64,000 nucleotides of DNA from Combretum micranthum. Lineage: Eukaryota > Streptophyta > Magnoliopsida > Myrtales > Combretaceae. This document shows, piece after piece, positions 26,331 through 37,229 of this stretch; positions within the stretch are counted from its first letter, which is position 1; every line of letters starts with the position of its first letter. A program made the translations under genes and the position numbers. The stretch is from NCBI GenBank assembly GCA_024138025.1, contig JAMXBD010001456.1, forward strand, positions 186,001 through 250,000, written 5' to 3'. A model generated the notes under the pieces. That model saw nothing but the letters and a program-made list of their open reading frames with translations. It searched no databases and had not been told where the DNA came from.

Positions 26331-26549
26331 ATCATATCTTTTTTCCATCATTCAAATTGTTTTATCAAGATCCGTTAATGGGATTACGACTTCAAGGATA
26401 TTATTGTTCTATTATGCTTGTGAAGCCTTACATGATGTTTGTTGGTAATTATTAAGGCTATACTAAACGTTATTTGTGTTGTTATAGTGTTTTTCTTACA
26501 ATTGGTGTTAATGTAAGTGAAGTGAAGATATTTGGAAGATCGAGATTAT

Positions 26550-28262
26550 ATGGACATTTTGAGAAGTTAGTTTTTTATGAGCCACTATAGTTATGTATTA
26601 TGTTAGTATGCGGAGATGATGGTTACTTTCATATGACTTGTTTGTGCCTAGGAACTCAGTAACGTGACTAGTCAATTAATGGGAATTGAGGCAGTCAGTA
26701 CATATAGTACAAGTAGGAACTCTTTTGTAAAATAGAAGGCCCCCGAAGGAATGAGATGTAGTTCTGGCCGATAAAAACTAAGATATAATAGGGAGGGCTA
26801 GCCAGTCGGTCCCTAATCTCTCTATGTTTGAGTGGCCTATAGGAGAGAGGTTCACCCGGTTATACCAGTGTAGGGCCCAATCATCTTATTAAATGAAAAT
26901 AAGAAAGTTGACCTGAAGGTGACAAGACAATAATTGATTTCTTTCATAACCTCAACTTATATGGACATTTTGAGAAGTTAGTTTTTTATGAGCCACTATA
27001 GTTATGTATTATGTTAGTATGTGGAGATGATGGTTACTTTCATATGATTGTTTATGCCTAGGAACTCAGTAACGTGACTAGTCAATTAATGGGAATTGAG
27101 GCAGTCAGTACATATAGTACAAGTAGGAACTCTTTTGTAAAATAGAAGGCCCCAAGGAATGAGATGTGTTCTGGCCGATAAAAACTAAGATATAATAGGG
27201 AGGGCTAGCCAGTCGGTCCTAATCTCTTATGTTTGAGTGGCCTATAGGAGAGAGGTTCACCCGGTTATACCAGTGTAGGGCCCAATCATCTTATTAAATG
27301 AAAATAAGAAAGTTGACCTGAAGGTGACAAGACAATAATTGATTTCTTTCATAACCTCAACTTATATGGACATTTTGAGAAGTTAGTTTTTTATGAGCCA
27401 CTATAGTTATGTATTATGTTAGTATGTGGAGATGATGGTTACTTTCATATGACTTGTTTATGCCTAGGAACTCAGTAACGTGACTCAGTCAACGAATTGA
27501 GGCAGTCAGTACATATAGTATAAGTAGGAACTCTTTTGTAAAAGAGAAGGCCCCAAGGAATGAGATGTAGTTCTGGCCGATAAAAACTAAGATATAATAG
27601 GGAGGGCTAGCCAGTCGGTCCCTAATCTCTCTATGTTTGAGTGGCCTATAGGAGAGAGGTTCACCCGGTTATACCAGTATAGGGCCCAATCATCTTATTA
27701 AATGAAAATAAGAAAGTTGACCTGAAGGTGACAAGACAATAATTGATTTCTTTCATAACCTCAACTTATATGGACATTTTGAGAAGTTAGTTTTTTATGA
27801 GCCACTACAGTTATGTATTATGTTAGTATGTGGTGATGATGGTTACTTTCATATGACTTGTTTGTGCCTACGAACTCAGTAACGTGACCACTCAGTCAAC
27901 CGACATTGAGGCAGTCAGTACATATAGTATAAGTAGGAACTCTTTTATAAAACAGAAGGCCTTGAAGGAATGAGATGCAGTTCTGGCCGATAGAAACTGA
28001 GATATAATAGGGAGGGCTGGCCAATCGGTCCTTAATCTCTCTATGTTTGAGTGGCCTATAAGAGAGAGGTTCACCCGGTTATACCAGTGTAGGGCCCAAT
28101 CATCTTATTAAAGGAAAATAAGAAAGTTGACCTGAAGGTGACAAGACAATAATTGATTTCTTTCATAATCTCAACTTATATGGACATTTGAGAAGTTTGT
28201 TTTTTACGAGCCACTACAGTTATGTGCTATGTTAGTATGTGGTGATGATGGTTACTTTCATG
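26550..28262 (+). repeat. Tandem repeat, about 405-bp unit, 4.2 copies
   Basis: Units start with ATGGACATTTTGAGAAG at 26550, 26961, 27366 and 27770, plus a partial unit 28180-28262, giving lengths of 411, 405, 404 and 410 bp. Copies are very alike. Landmarks in each are GGCAGTCAGTACATATAG, GGGAGGGCTAGCCAGTCGG (with small changes) and GAGAGGTTCACCCGG. The array ends abruptly after GTTACTTTCAT. It lies close to the 3' LTR of the Gypsy composite, where plant Gypsy elements often carry tandem repeats. Confidence 0.95.
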
Positions 28263-28621
28263 AAGACAAATGTTTGAGGTAAATGCTAATGGAGCCATGG
28301 GAGGTGTGTTTATTGACTATTTGTCATTGTGACTTGGATTGGTTGACTTCATGATGAGCAGCATGAGTTATTGAGGAGGTTTATGATAATAAGCATTGAT
28401 CATGCTATAGTATGGTTAAGAGTGCTAGGCATTGATGTTAAGATAGTTTTGGAGTTATTAATTTAGAGAGGATTTGTGGATCAAGTATTTGAGGTTGTTC
28501 ATCAACCAAACTTGGTTGAGAATTTTTATTTAACTAGTTTTGAGTTTTTCAGGTTTGTCTTTGATTCAGGCATATAAACTTTCAAAGATTTGAGGGCAAA
28601 TCTTCATAAGCTTAACGGATA
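28263..28621. other. Sequence between tandem repeat and LTR
   Basis: I see no recognisable domain. It may be the decayed 3' end of the Gypsy pol region. No clear polypurine tract precedes the LTR at 28622. Confidence 0.3.
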
Positions 28622-29855
28622 TGATAGTCATCAAGGTTCAATTGGATCAATAACTCAATCTAGCATTGGAGGATTGATAAACTCAGCTCATCAAAAACTT
28701 ATGGATGACTCAAATGAAGATGAGTTAGATTATTTTTGCAAATATATGATGCACTTTGGTAATGGGCATGATGTAGTATATTTAAGTGTAAAGTAAAGAC
28801 TCAACTTGAAGGGAAATTCATCAATATTGCATATTACACCCATGCCAAAGGCGGTTATCATAGCGAAATAAGATTATTAAGTTATAACAGAGATCATTAC
28901 CTTCATCACCTTCGTGATCTAATTGGTGATCACGATGTCTATGGAGAATCATCCTCATCCCACTCGTGACAACATCGATGATCCTTAATTTTGCATTCGT
29001 GATGAACTTAAATAACTGGATTGATTAGTGATTGAGAAGGTCATGATCGTGATCATTAGGGTGATTTCATACCTTGCTTTTTCAAGTTTATTTTTACTTT
29101 CCTATTTTATTTGTATGACTTTTTTATTTTCCATCATTGCCCTTGCCTAAATTGTTGGAGTATATAAGGGTTATTAGGGTCATATTTAAGAAGTCTTTTG
29201 TTATCTTGAACATTGTGTTGTCCTTTATGACCATTTACTTTGGGTAATATTGTGAATTTTATTCTAAAGATTAGTCATTGTTGTTTCTTTTAATCCTATG
29301 TAACATTGATTGACTGAACAACTAGTTTGATTATTTCTTTGGTACGTCATATCCAAGGATTGATCGTTCATATCTTTTAATTTTGAGACAATGTCAAAAA
29401 TGCTACCTAAATTTCGCAACAAGTTCAATCAAGAACCAGTAGTTTGGTTTTGATCAATTTGTACTTGAAGCAAAGTTTTTACATATATTTTTCTTACCAA
29501 AAGTTTGGTTTAAAACAAATTGGCACCTAAAGCAACTTTCGTATACATTTTTCCTACCTAAAATAAGTTCAATCAGGTAAGAAAAATGTAAATGAAAACT
29601 TGCTTCAAGTACCAAATTGTTCAAAACAAAACTTCATGAACCTGATTGAAATTTTTGTAAAAGTTATGATACAAAATTATTCAAAATCAAACTTCAGGTA
29701 CCTTATTGAACTTTTTTGCAAAAGTTTAGGTACCATTTTTGACATTATTGCTTTAATTTTTTGTTTTCCGTAAATCATAAAACCATAAAGTATACTCCTT
29801 ACATTATAATATAATGCTAGATCCGTAAAACACATGAATTGTCCAATTTGTAATA
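28622..29855 (+). repeat. 3' LTR of the Gypsy-like composite
   Basis: It begins TGATAGTCATCAAGG and aligns with 17178-18103 across its length. It is longer because of the MITE at 29385-29751. Its terminus is decayed (about GTAATA where the other LTR has CATCA). Confidence 0.65.
29385..29751. mobile_element. MITE, Mutator-like, within the LTR
   Basis: The ends are inverted copies: the left reads GAGACAATGTCAAAAATG, and the right end reversed reads GCAATAATGTCAAAAATG. Similarity continues inward for over 100 bp (ACCTAAA...GCAA...AAGTTCAAT). TTTAATTTT occurs at 29376-29384 and again at 29752-29760, a perfect 9-bp target duplication. The sister LTR at 17178-18103 lacks the insert, giving a related empty site. 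9-bp duplications are typical of Mutator-like elements. It has no coding capacity. Confidence 0.8.
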
Positions 29856-31105
29856 GAAATTTAAAGTAGGGTTAGTAACAAAGGGTTATTCCAAAACACT
29901 TAAGATTGGCTATTACGTGACATTTGACATGGTTACTAAACTTAGCACTATTTAAGCTCTAATAGCTTTAGCTGCATAGAAGAGATGTGAAATTTATCTT
30001 CTTAATGTAAAGTTAATATTTCTTGAATGGCCTTAAGGAAGAGATCTACGTAAAGCATTCTGCAAGGTATGTGGTCAAAGGAAAAGAAAATGAAGCCATT
30101 AAATTGAAAAAGGCATTACATAACCACGAGCAAGCACCATACCTTGTATAGAAGAATTGATAAATGTCTTACTAAATATGAAGTTAGAATGATCTATAAT
30201 GAGCATGTTCCTTATATCAAGACATAAGGTAATGCAAATCCTTTTATTATTTCTCTCTGATAAGATGATCCAAAGTATCAAGGAAGATAAGATGTGTTTG
30301 AGATGGCAAACTTGGACTTAATACATTTTTTATTGGGTATAAGTAGGTGAAAGGGTATTTATTTCTTAAAAGAAATATACAAGGAATCAACTAAAGAAAA
30401 TTAATATGAGTAGTTGCAAAACTTTGGCAACACCAATAGCAACTATTGACAAAATGTAGAAAGAAGACAATTCACAAGCAACGAGTGCAACTAGATATAG
30501 AGAAGCCTACTATATCTAACAACAATAAACCAAGATGTAATGTACCAGCGTGCTATCTAGAATTATGCTGAATCTAAGCTAAGTCCACTTTGGAGTAGCA
30601 AAGAAAATATTGTGATACTTGCATGTGGAAGATGATGCCACATGGTGTCATCCTATAAGGTACTCCAAACTTATTGGGTACACATGAAATGATTATGAAG
30701 AGTACATCAAGCTATGCACCCAATCATAGATCTAGATTTCTTTGGTGGTCATCAAAGAAATAAGAGACACCTACACAATTTTGTGCAAGCTAAATATATT
30801 ACAAGAACAAGCATTGCCAATATGTTGTTAGAAGTTTTATATGGATCTCAAGGACATCTAACTGCACTATTACATAATAATGAATTAGCTATAGTAATGG
30901 TGAAAAATCTAATGCATCATAATAGAATAAAACACATAGTGATCAAGCAACACTTTTTTTTGCAAGTGGCTATGATGGATAGGGAAACCACTAAGAGTTA
31001 TTACATGATCAAAGATAAAAGTAGTGGATACTTACACCAAGACACTCTCACATCAAAAGTTCAAGATATTTCAGGTATCCTTGAAGTTGCTCGAATGCTC
31101 ATAAA
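29856..31105 (+). mobile_element. Copia relic, 3' half of the split element
   Basis: It resumes the reverse transcriptase directly after the LTR (KVGLVTKGY), then shows later palm and connection scraps (SSCKTLATPIATIDKM near 30410-30460). RNase H lies in the open stretch from 30714 (HNNELAIVMVKNLMHHNRI, KHIVIKQHF). Many stops and frameshifts are present. With 16755-17177 it makes one element interrupted by the Gypsy composite. Confidence 0.75.
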
Positions 31106-31269
31106 AAAAGTATTAAACGTTGATACATTATGTAAATGGTTCTTTCTAAGAGATTAGACCTACCTCTAGTTAGTAGAGAATTAGATAAAATTCTTACAAC
31201 TTTTTACCTACCACATGTTTGTTTAGAGCGACTGAAATATAAAGATAAATATTTTATAAAGAGGGGCTA

Positions 31270-33490
31270 ATGAGTGTCATTTGTTAATTAATGAGAGGGC
31301 AATTTAATCACTCCTAATAAAAAAATAATAATAATCACCTTCATCTTAAGCCTATCTACCTACAACAGTTTTCTCATCATCCACCAAACCTGAATCTCCC
31401 TCTTAGCATCTCTTAGAGGAATCAACAAGAGATTAAGGTAAACCACTTTCCTTTCCTTTTTGCAATCTTGAAAGGAATACATCTCTAAACCTACGCATAT
31501 TAGATGTTGAAGGCATTTTTACCTTGAGAGGATATGGAAACTCATATCCATCTCGTTGGTTTCACGGTTGTTGACTTTGAAAGAGAAGAAGAACAAAATT
31601 TTGATTTGAGGTAATTGATGCGTCTTATGTTAATCTCAATGTTTCTTTATGTTCCTAGTTATTTAGAGAATAGTGCTATAAAATATTGGTATTTTTGGCA
31701 TATGAATAAGAAGTTTACATGTTAAGTGATCAAAGGAAGAGATAGATTTGGAGAAAAATAACCTTCTGAAGTGGAGGAGACACGAACAAGGGGTCACAGC
31801 CATGTTTCAAGTTGTGATATCCTCAATATATATTGTATTGGACATCCAAGACTAAGTTACAACCATGATAGAGGTCGTGAAAGTTACGGCAATGGCCAAC
31901 AATCTTATTACCACCCCCGTCATGCATGTGACACAAGGAGTGATAGCTTATCACCACCCCCCTTACGGATGTGACACAAGGGGTGATGGTGATCACTCTC
32001 TCCATCACAAGGGTGACCTAGGGAGTGACATCATGTTTTTCTACAATGAACACATCATGCCCTCTATCGCAAATGTGAACTATAAGGTGATAGTTTAATC
32101 TTGTTTATGCTCTTTTAAAGGCCTTTCCAAACATCTAAAAAATTGACTTAACACCAAAGTATACCTAACATAAGTAGAATTATGTATGTAGACATAGAAT
32201 GTTAGTAGTGGAAATTCTTAGGTCAAGTTGCTATTTTTTTTTTTGTACGACGACTTGTTTATAAGTCAGAGTGTTTTGTTCTAGGTAGCATATTTTGTTC
32301 CAAGTCTAGTGTATTTTTGTTCTAGATGCAAAAAGTACTAAGTCCAGTCTATTTGTTCCTAGTCTGTATATTTATTCTAGGTGAAAAAATGTGCTAGGTA
32401 TATACTAGGTCAGTGCATTTTGTCCTAAGTGCGACTTGACCCAAGAGCAACCCATGTTAGTAGGCTTTTAATGACCTTAGGAAGCTAGGCAACCTAGGAG
32501 TATGATTTTTTTCCAAGACAAAAATAATGAATTTGCATTGTTATGTGCTATTAGGTGGATCCGGTAGAGTTGGGTTATCTATTCCAGACATTGTATCAGG
32601 TATGTCATTAACGTCTTTGTTGTTTTTGCGTGTTAGGTACTAGAAATTGAAAATGGATTAATTAATTATTCAACTCTAATAATTGTTTTGCTGCTTATGT
32701 TTAGCTGGGCCTAGTGGACTAAGAGTACTGGTGATGCTAGGGTGATGCCCTCATGATCCTTGTATGACGTTGTCCCGAGTCGAGTCACACTTAGATATGA
32801 TTCTAGTAGATTAGGTGAAAACGATTGCGGTCCCTAGGTACTGGGGAGTACCCAACACCAAATATATGCATATATATTAATATATGATTATTATGGAGTT
32901 ATGAGTTACTTTAAGTTTAGGATTAGATGTGGATAACCCTATGCTATGTTAGTTGTTGACTTAAAATTTTAGATAATAAAAAAGTGACTATTGCATTAGA
33001 TGTCCAAGTTGCATGTTATTATATGTGATGGTTGTTCATGTGCAGTGCTTGTGGTTTTGGCTTACTAGGCTTTAGCTCAATCCTTTTTATCTTTTTCAGG
33101 AATAGGTGAGGAATCTATAGTGTTTGACTTTTTAGGATATGGTACTTTTATGGACTGAGGGGATGATAATAGTGGACCAGATTATCTATCATATTAGTAA
33201 ATTAAATTTATGAGATTTTTTAAGAATGATGTTTTAAGGAACAATGTTTTGTGTTCTAGTTTAGGTAACATATTAAGTTTAGTTTCCTTTTAAGATAGGT
33301 ATGGGTTGACTTTCAGTTACGCGACTTCACAATGAAGTATTTAATTTTGCTTTTATGACTATTGATGAAACCATCTATTTAATTTGAGTTGGAGTTATTA
33401 GATGCTATTTAAGGATATTAGCAGGTTTCTGAGTCTTAGCATGTTATCTTCTTATGATGACATATGTTAGGCTAATCACATAATAAGGTA
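31270..33490. repeat. Dispersed repeat R1, copy B
   Basis: Full-length partner of 14515-16750. On its right it breaks into intron-like sequence (CACCAAGCATCTTGAAG at 33503) and on its left lies ACCTACCACATGTTTG, words that are contiguous in the block at 8540-8590. That suggests R1-B was inserted into duplicated intron. Short open frames at 31771-32098 come from GTGAC/CACCAC-rich runs and are not genes. Confidence 0.6.
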
Positions 33491-33494
33491 AGGG

Positions 33495-34600
33495 GTTACG
33501 GTCACCAAGCATCTTGAAGCCTATTAAAAAGACACTGCTCATGCATTTTTACATTTCAAGAAATTGTAAACCTTAAATCATAAGAAATAGTTAAAAATTA
33601 TTCAGCTATTATCATTATTTATTTTTTTTAAATCATCACAACCCAAATCACGCTATTTAATCCTTTTTTGAGTCTTCCTCTTATGAAGACAAACTTAAAC
33701 AAATGAAGGACTTAAAGCACTCAATCAACGTAAAAAAGATTTAACTGAATCTTTTAACATATTTTTTACCATGTTTATGGGAAATAAAAGATAGGATTGT
33801 TAAAGATGATCTTACAATTAATAGGCACCCATATGAATTCAAGGATCTCATCTGCAAGAAGAGAACATAGTATGTATCACCATGTGATGAAATTCAACTA
33901 TCATGAGGTTGATGTTAAAGTTTTCGAAAAAATATTTATTTTATTTTATTTTTACTTCAAATAAATACTTACAAATATTGAATATATATTATTGTAGTAG
34001 CTATCAATAGTACTAATAAACAATTTGGAAGAATGTCAATGAAAATTAACACAAGCAATTTTTCACCTGCACATTTTCAGTGACTATTAATCTTCTACCC
34101 ATTGACTTCCATCAATACTCATCACTAAAACTAATTTGTGCAAAGTTAAAACCAATAACAAGCGATATGAAGAAAAAGATGATACTGAGGATCTTATCTG
34201 CAAGATGAGATATTTGAATACAATAAGTATCACCATGTGGTGAAATTCAACGGTCAATATCCAACAAAAGAAGCTGATGTGAATATTTTCCAAATATTAT
34301 CAATATTTCTTTCCCCACCAATAAACGTTTACAAATTGGAATATATATATATTAGTGTAGTAATAGTATAGAATCGACAAAAGGCAAAGTAGTAAATATC
34401 AATAGTACTAATAAACCATTATCAAGAATCTCAATGAAAATTGATATAAGCAATTTAAAAAAAAAAAAAATAGAAAATATTTTCATCATCTTTTACCTGC
34501 GTCTTGAGTGACTACTAATCTTCCACCCCTTAACATCCATTAGTTTTTTTTTTTTTTCCTTTTTTTCCAATTAAAAAATTATACGTCGGAATATGCTTTC
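33495..34600. repeat. Intron-like block, copy 3, with internal duplication
   Basis: 33500-33700 matches 8560-8790. The stretches 33840-34100 and 34190-34540 are a diverged tandem pair (CATGTGATGAAATTCAAC, CAATAGTACTAATAAAC, AATGAAAATT, CTACTAATCTTCCACCC) and both match 13790-14160. It lies directly downstream of exon 1 on the minus strand, as intron 1 should. Long A and T runs occur at 34450 and 34545. Confidence 0.6.
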
Positions 34601-34855
34601 AGCGAAGCAAGCATACCTTTGCCTTTAGTTATTATTATTATTTTTTTTCCTTTTTTCTCCCCAGCTATCATTCCCTTTAGTTAAAATTCGTGTAAATACA
34701 TTCATGATGTGTGTATGAAAAATTAGCCATTTCCAATCATTTATATTTATAGGATGGTATATTCTGACATACATTAATTCTTTAAACCATGTCATATGGA
34801 AAGAGAAAAAGATCAAAAGAAATTTTCGTTCAAAATATCTGAATTATATACATAC

Positions 34856-35591
34856 CAATTAGGGTAGTGCCCTGGCAAAAGTCTAGTCCAGGAACAATGT
34901 CACAATTCGCCAACGAGAGCTCAAACCCATAAACTAACTCTTTATGGATGTCCTCGTGGTACAATTGATGGTGTCTCCCGCTTCCAGGCCAAGATGTTCT
35001 AGTCACCCATTGTATTGTACAAGAATTCTCCAAGAGGGAAGCGTTACGGGCATCTACAATATACGAATGCCTGTTGATACGTGAAATTGCTGAGGATGAA
35101 TTTTGAGATTCAACGCAGGGAGAAGTCTTGGTGTAAAATGTCGAATTAATCTCCTTTGTACACTCCACATAGGCTACAGGACTGGATAGTTCTTCATATA
35201 CATAACCACCTGTTGTATTATAATATGATCTGCTATAGGAGAAATCTTCGCTGTGGCGTAGATTTTCATAGCATTTGAAAGAAGAATAAGGCATGAAGGA
35301 ACAATTAGCCTCCAGAATTCCAACATCAACTATCCTGATCGTGAACTTGTCGTAATTTATTGATCGCACGAAATACTTACATTCATCATCAAAGTACAGA
35401 ACTGCGTGATTATTTTCACAGCTTAATTCATATTCAGGATAGCCACAACCCACAGGATCAGTCTTTAATCGAAAGGGATTGCGAATGGTTTTATTCCCAC
35501 AAGTGGAAGGCTTACACTGGTGATTATTCTTGGCACTTACTATGCATATCCTAAGCAGTAGAACAAGAAAAAGCAGTGGTTTTCCTAGCAT
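34856..35591 (-). CDS. LRK10-like receptor kinase: extracellular exon 1
   Basis: The open frame starts with a clear signal peptide (MLGKPLLFLVLLLRICIVSA, residues 1-20). It continues with a cysteine-rich ectodomain of the GUB_WAK_bind type: CGNKTIRNPFRL near 31-42, GCGYPEYELSC 49-59, then ANCSF and further paired Cys to residue 239. At least six N-glycosylation sites are visible (NKT, NCS, NTT, NST, NSS, NAS). After codon 245 (TTLI) the minus strand has G then GTATGTAT, a good donor, so the exon ends in phase 1 at 34856 and the frame past it is intron. It would bind cell-wall or other extracellular ligands for a membrane kinase. The nearest intact partner kinase exon on this strand is at 7028-8214, with the complementary phase. 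Intactness suggests recent or current function. Confidence 0.88.
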
Positions 35592-36210
35592 GCTTATAAC
35601 TTTAGAGAGTTAAGCTGAAATTGTTCAGTATGGAGAATTGCTCTGAGGATTTTAATTAAATAAGAAGTTACGGATAATAAATGAAAGAGATGAGACCGAG
35701 AAAGTGTGGCTGAGATTTGGCACCCCTCAGAATGAGAAATTCCACCCACTAGCCATGCACCAAGTCTTCTTGTAGGCCAGCACATGAAAATTAAATCTGG
35801 ATAACTTCATGACAAGGTAGTGAAGCCAAACATTATCGTTTAGGAAATCCCTTACTTATCCATAAATTTATTTCTTTTCTTTTTTTGTTTGGCTTAATTA
35901 CTTATTCATGAATTGCTAGTGAAGTTTAAAAGGAGAATTCAAAATAGAATAAATGTGTTTGCTATCCCTAGCATGTCTCCTTTGCATATCTATCAATAAA
36001 TATCTTATATGTATCTAATAAATTAAAAAATATAAAAAAAAATCCTAAAATAATGAAAACACTTTTTAACACGTATAAGATATTTATTTGTTGGGACATA
36101 TCAGAGATAACAATATCAGGATATACAAATTGCCAAAAAAAAAAAAAAAACCAACTTTATAGAAAATATATTAGCATACCAATTAATATATTTCTTTACC
36201 CTTTATTTAT
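35592..36210 (-). promoter_or_regulatory. Upstream leader/promoter region of exon 1 (module copy 1)
   Basis: Minus-strand sequence upstream of the ATG has a TATA-like TTATTTAATTAAA about 65 bases before it. The region recurs, ordered, at 38231-38752 and 38753-39392, with parts at 14340-14460, 62228-62345 and 62870-62995. Shared words include GTGTGGCTGAGATTTGGCA and CATTATCGTTTAGGAAATCC. Conservation of non-coding sequence here may simply reflect gene duplication. Confidence 0.55.
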
Positions 36211-37149
36211 TTATTTTTTAATCCTTTGTAAACAAGAATGGAATCCTGACAGTTACAATTCTTCTGTTATTTCTGGACCCTCGTAACATACTAGCAGCCC
36301 GGGAGAGTGCGTGAATATCACGGTGCGGAAAGGGGGGACAGCAAATGGAAGATGGATGAAAGTGGAAGATGAGAAGGCCCATCATCACACCCTTCACAGG
36401 ATGTGAACCGTGTAGTGGAGGCAACGGCTCCATGTACTTTTTAATGAGCCCATACCCTGTGTGAAATGATTAGAAACGTATAAATATATGTAAATAAAAT
36501 TTAAAACGAGATAGTTTTATAAAATCTATAATTATTCTGGCCATTTGTTTAAATTATATTAGTACTTATCTTATTCTCAGCCAATTACATAGCAAATGGC
36601 GCTCATTGTATGTGTTGATTAATTTTTTTTTTTTTTTTCAATAACTCAGGGGGTGGTGATGGGATGGCATGGTTACGAGCACCGGATTTACTGGATTCCT
36701 TCAAGTAACGTCTATGCCTTTTGATTATCCCATTCCTAGCCCGGACCAGTATCAACAGTTCAACTACAGGAAAAAGGACAAGGTGGTTGTAACTGGAAAG
36801 TTGAAACAGAACCACATGGACCAATGCGAGAGGATACATACAAATATGGTACAAAAATGTCCAAGTTTACAGAAATCACGACTTTGTAATTTTTTAGTAA
36901 TATTTTATAGAGAGAGATGATAAGAAAATTAAATAATATTTCTAAAATTTATTGGTTAAAACAATTAAAAATTATCTGTGCAGAATTAGAAATAAAATTT
37001 CCACGCTATTTGTAATTTTCTTGATATTTATCAGTTTCTTATGTTCTTGCAGAGCAATAAATCAATTGTGAATAAAAATAGAAGTGACACGAGCTCACAA
37101 GAGGAAAAAAAAAAGCTAATCTAATGCAATCTGTAACTATAACAATATC
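36211..37149. other. Spacer with no supported gene
   Basis: Short open frames occur on both strands (for example at 36218-36433 and 36603-36920), but none shows a recognisable domain. 36990-37110 resembles 5020-5130 and may be former 3' flank of a kinase copy. Confidence 0.35.
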
Positions 37150-37229
37150 ACCATTTCCATCAACAGCTTTCCAAAGTTATATGCATAAGCCTTGTTGGAC
37201 CCACTACCTATGGTATTATAGAGGAGTTT
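37150..37229 (-). pseudogene. Receptor kinase domain scrap
   Basis: The minus strand reads KLLYNTIGSGSNKAYAYNFG then KLLMEM. It aligns with [19 protein letters not shown] then KLLMEM of the kinase at 7028-8214 (residues 231-255). Both sides lose similarity at once, so only about 80 bp of the kinase lobe survives. It has the same orientation as the other family members. Confidence 0.7.

Larger units (their letters stand above)
17178..29855 (+). mobile_element. Gypsy-like composite inserted in a Copia
   Basis: Related LTRs of the same orientation lie at 17178-18103 and 28622-29855, and a primer-binding site follows the left one. The flanks are two halves of one Copia reverse transcriptase. The five bases next to each LTR are TAAAT and GAAAT, a plausible target duplication with one change. 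The 10.5-kb interior is a patchwork of other LTRs, a gag fragment and a tandem repeat. No intact pol was found. Confidence 0.6.

Noticed and set aside
26550..28262. CRISPR array
   Set aside because: Units are 405 bp and contiguous with no short repeat-spacer pattern, and the host is a plant.
31771..32098. Overlapping frames rich in His, Tyr and Gly on both strands
   Set aside because: They arise from repeated GTGAC/CACCACCCC words in the R1 repeat; copy A of R1 is not open at the same place.
36218..36920. Short frames on both strands near the leader region
   Set aside because: No domain, no splice or start context, and no conservation between leader copies.
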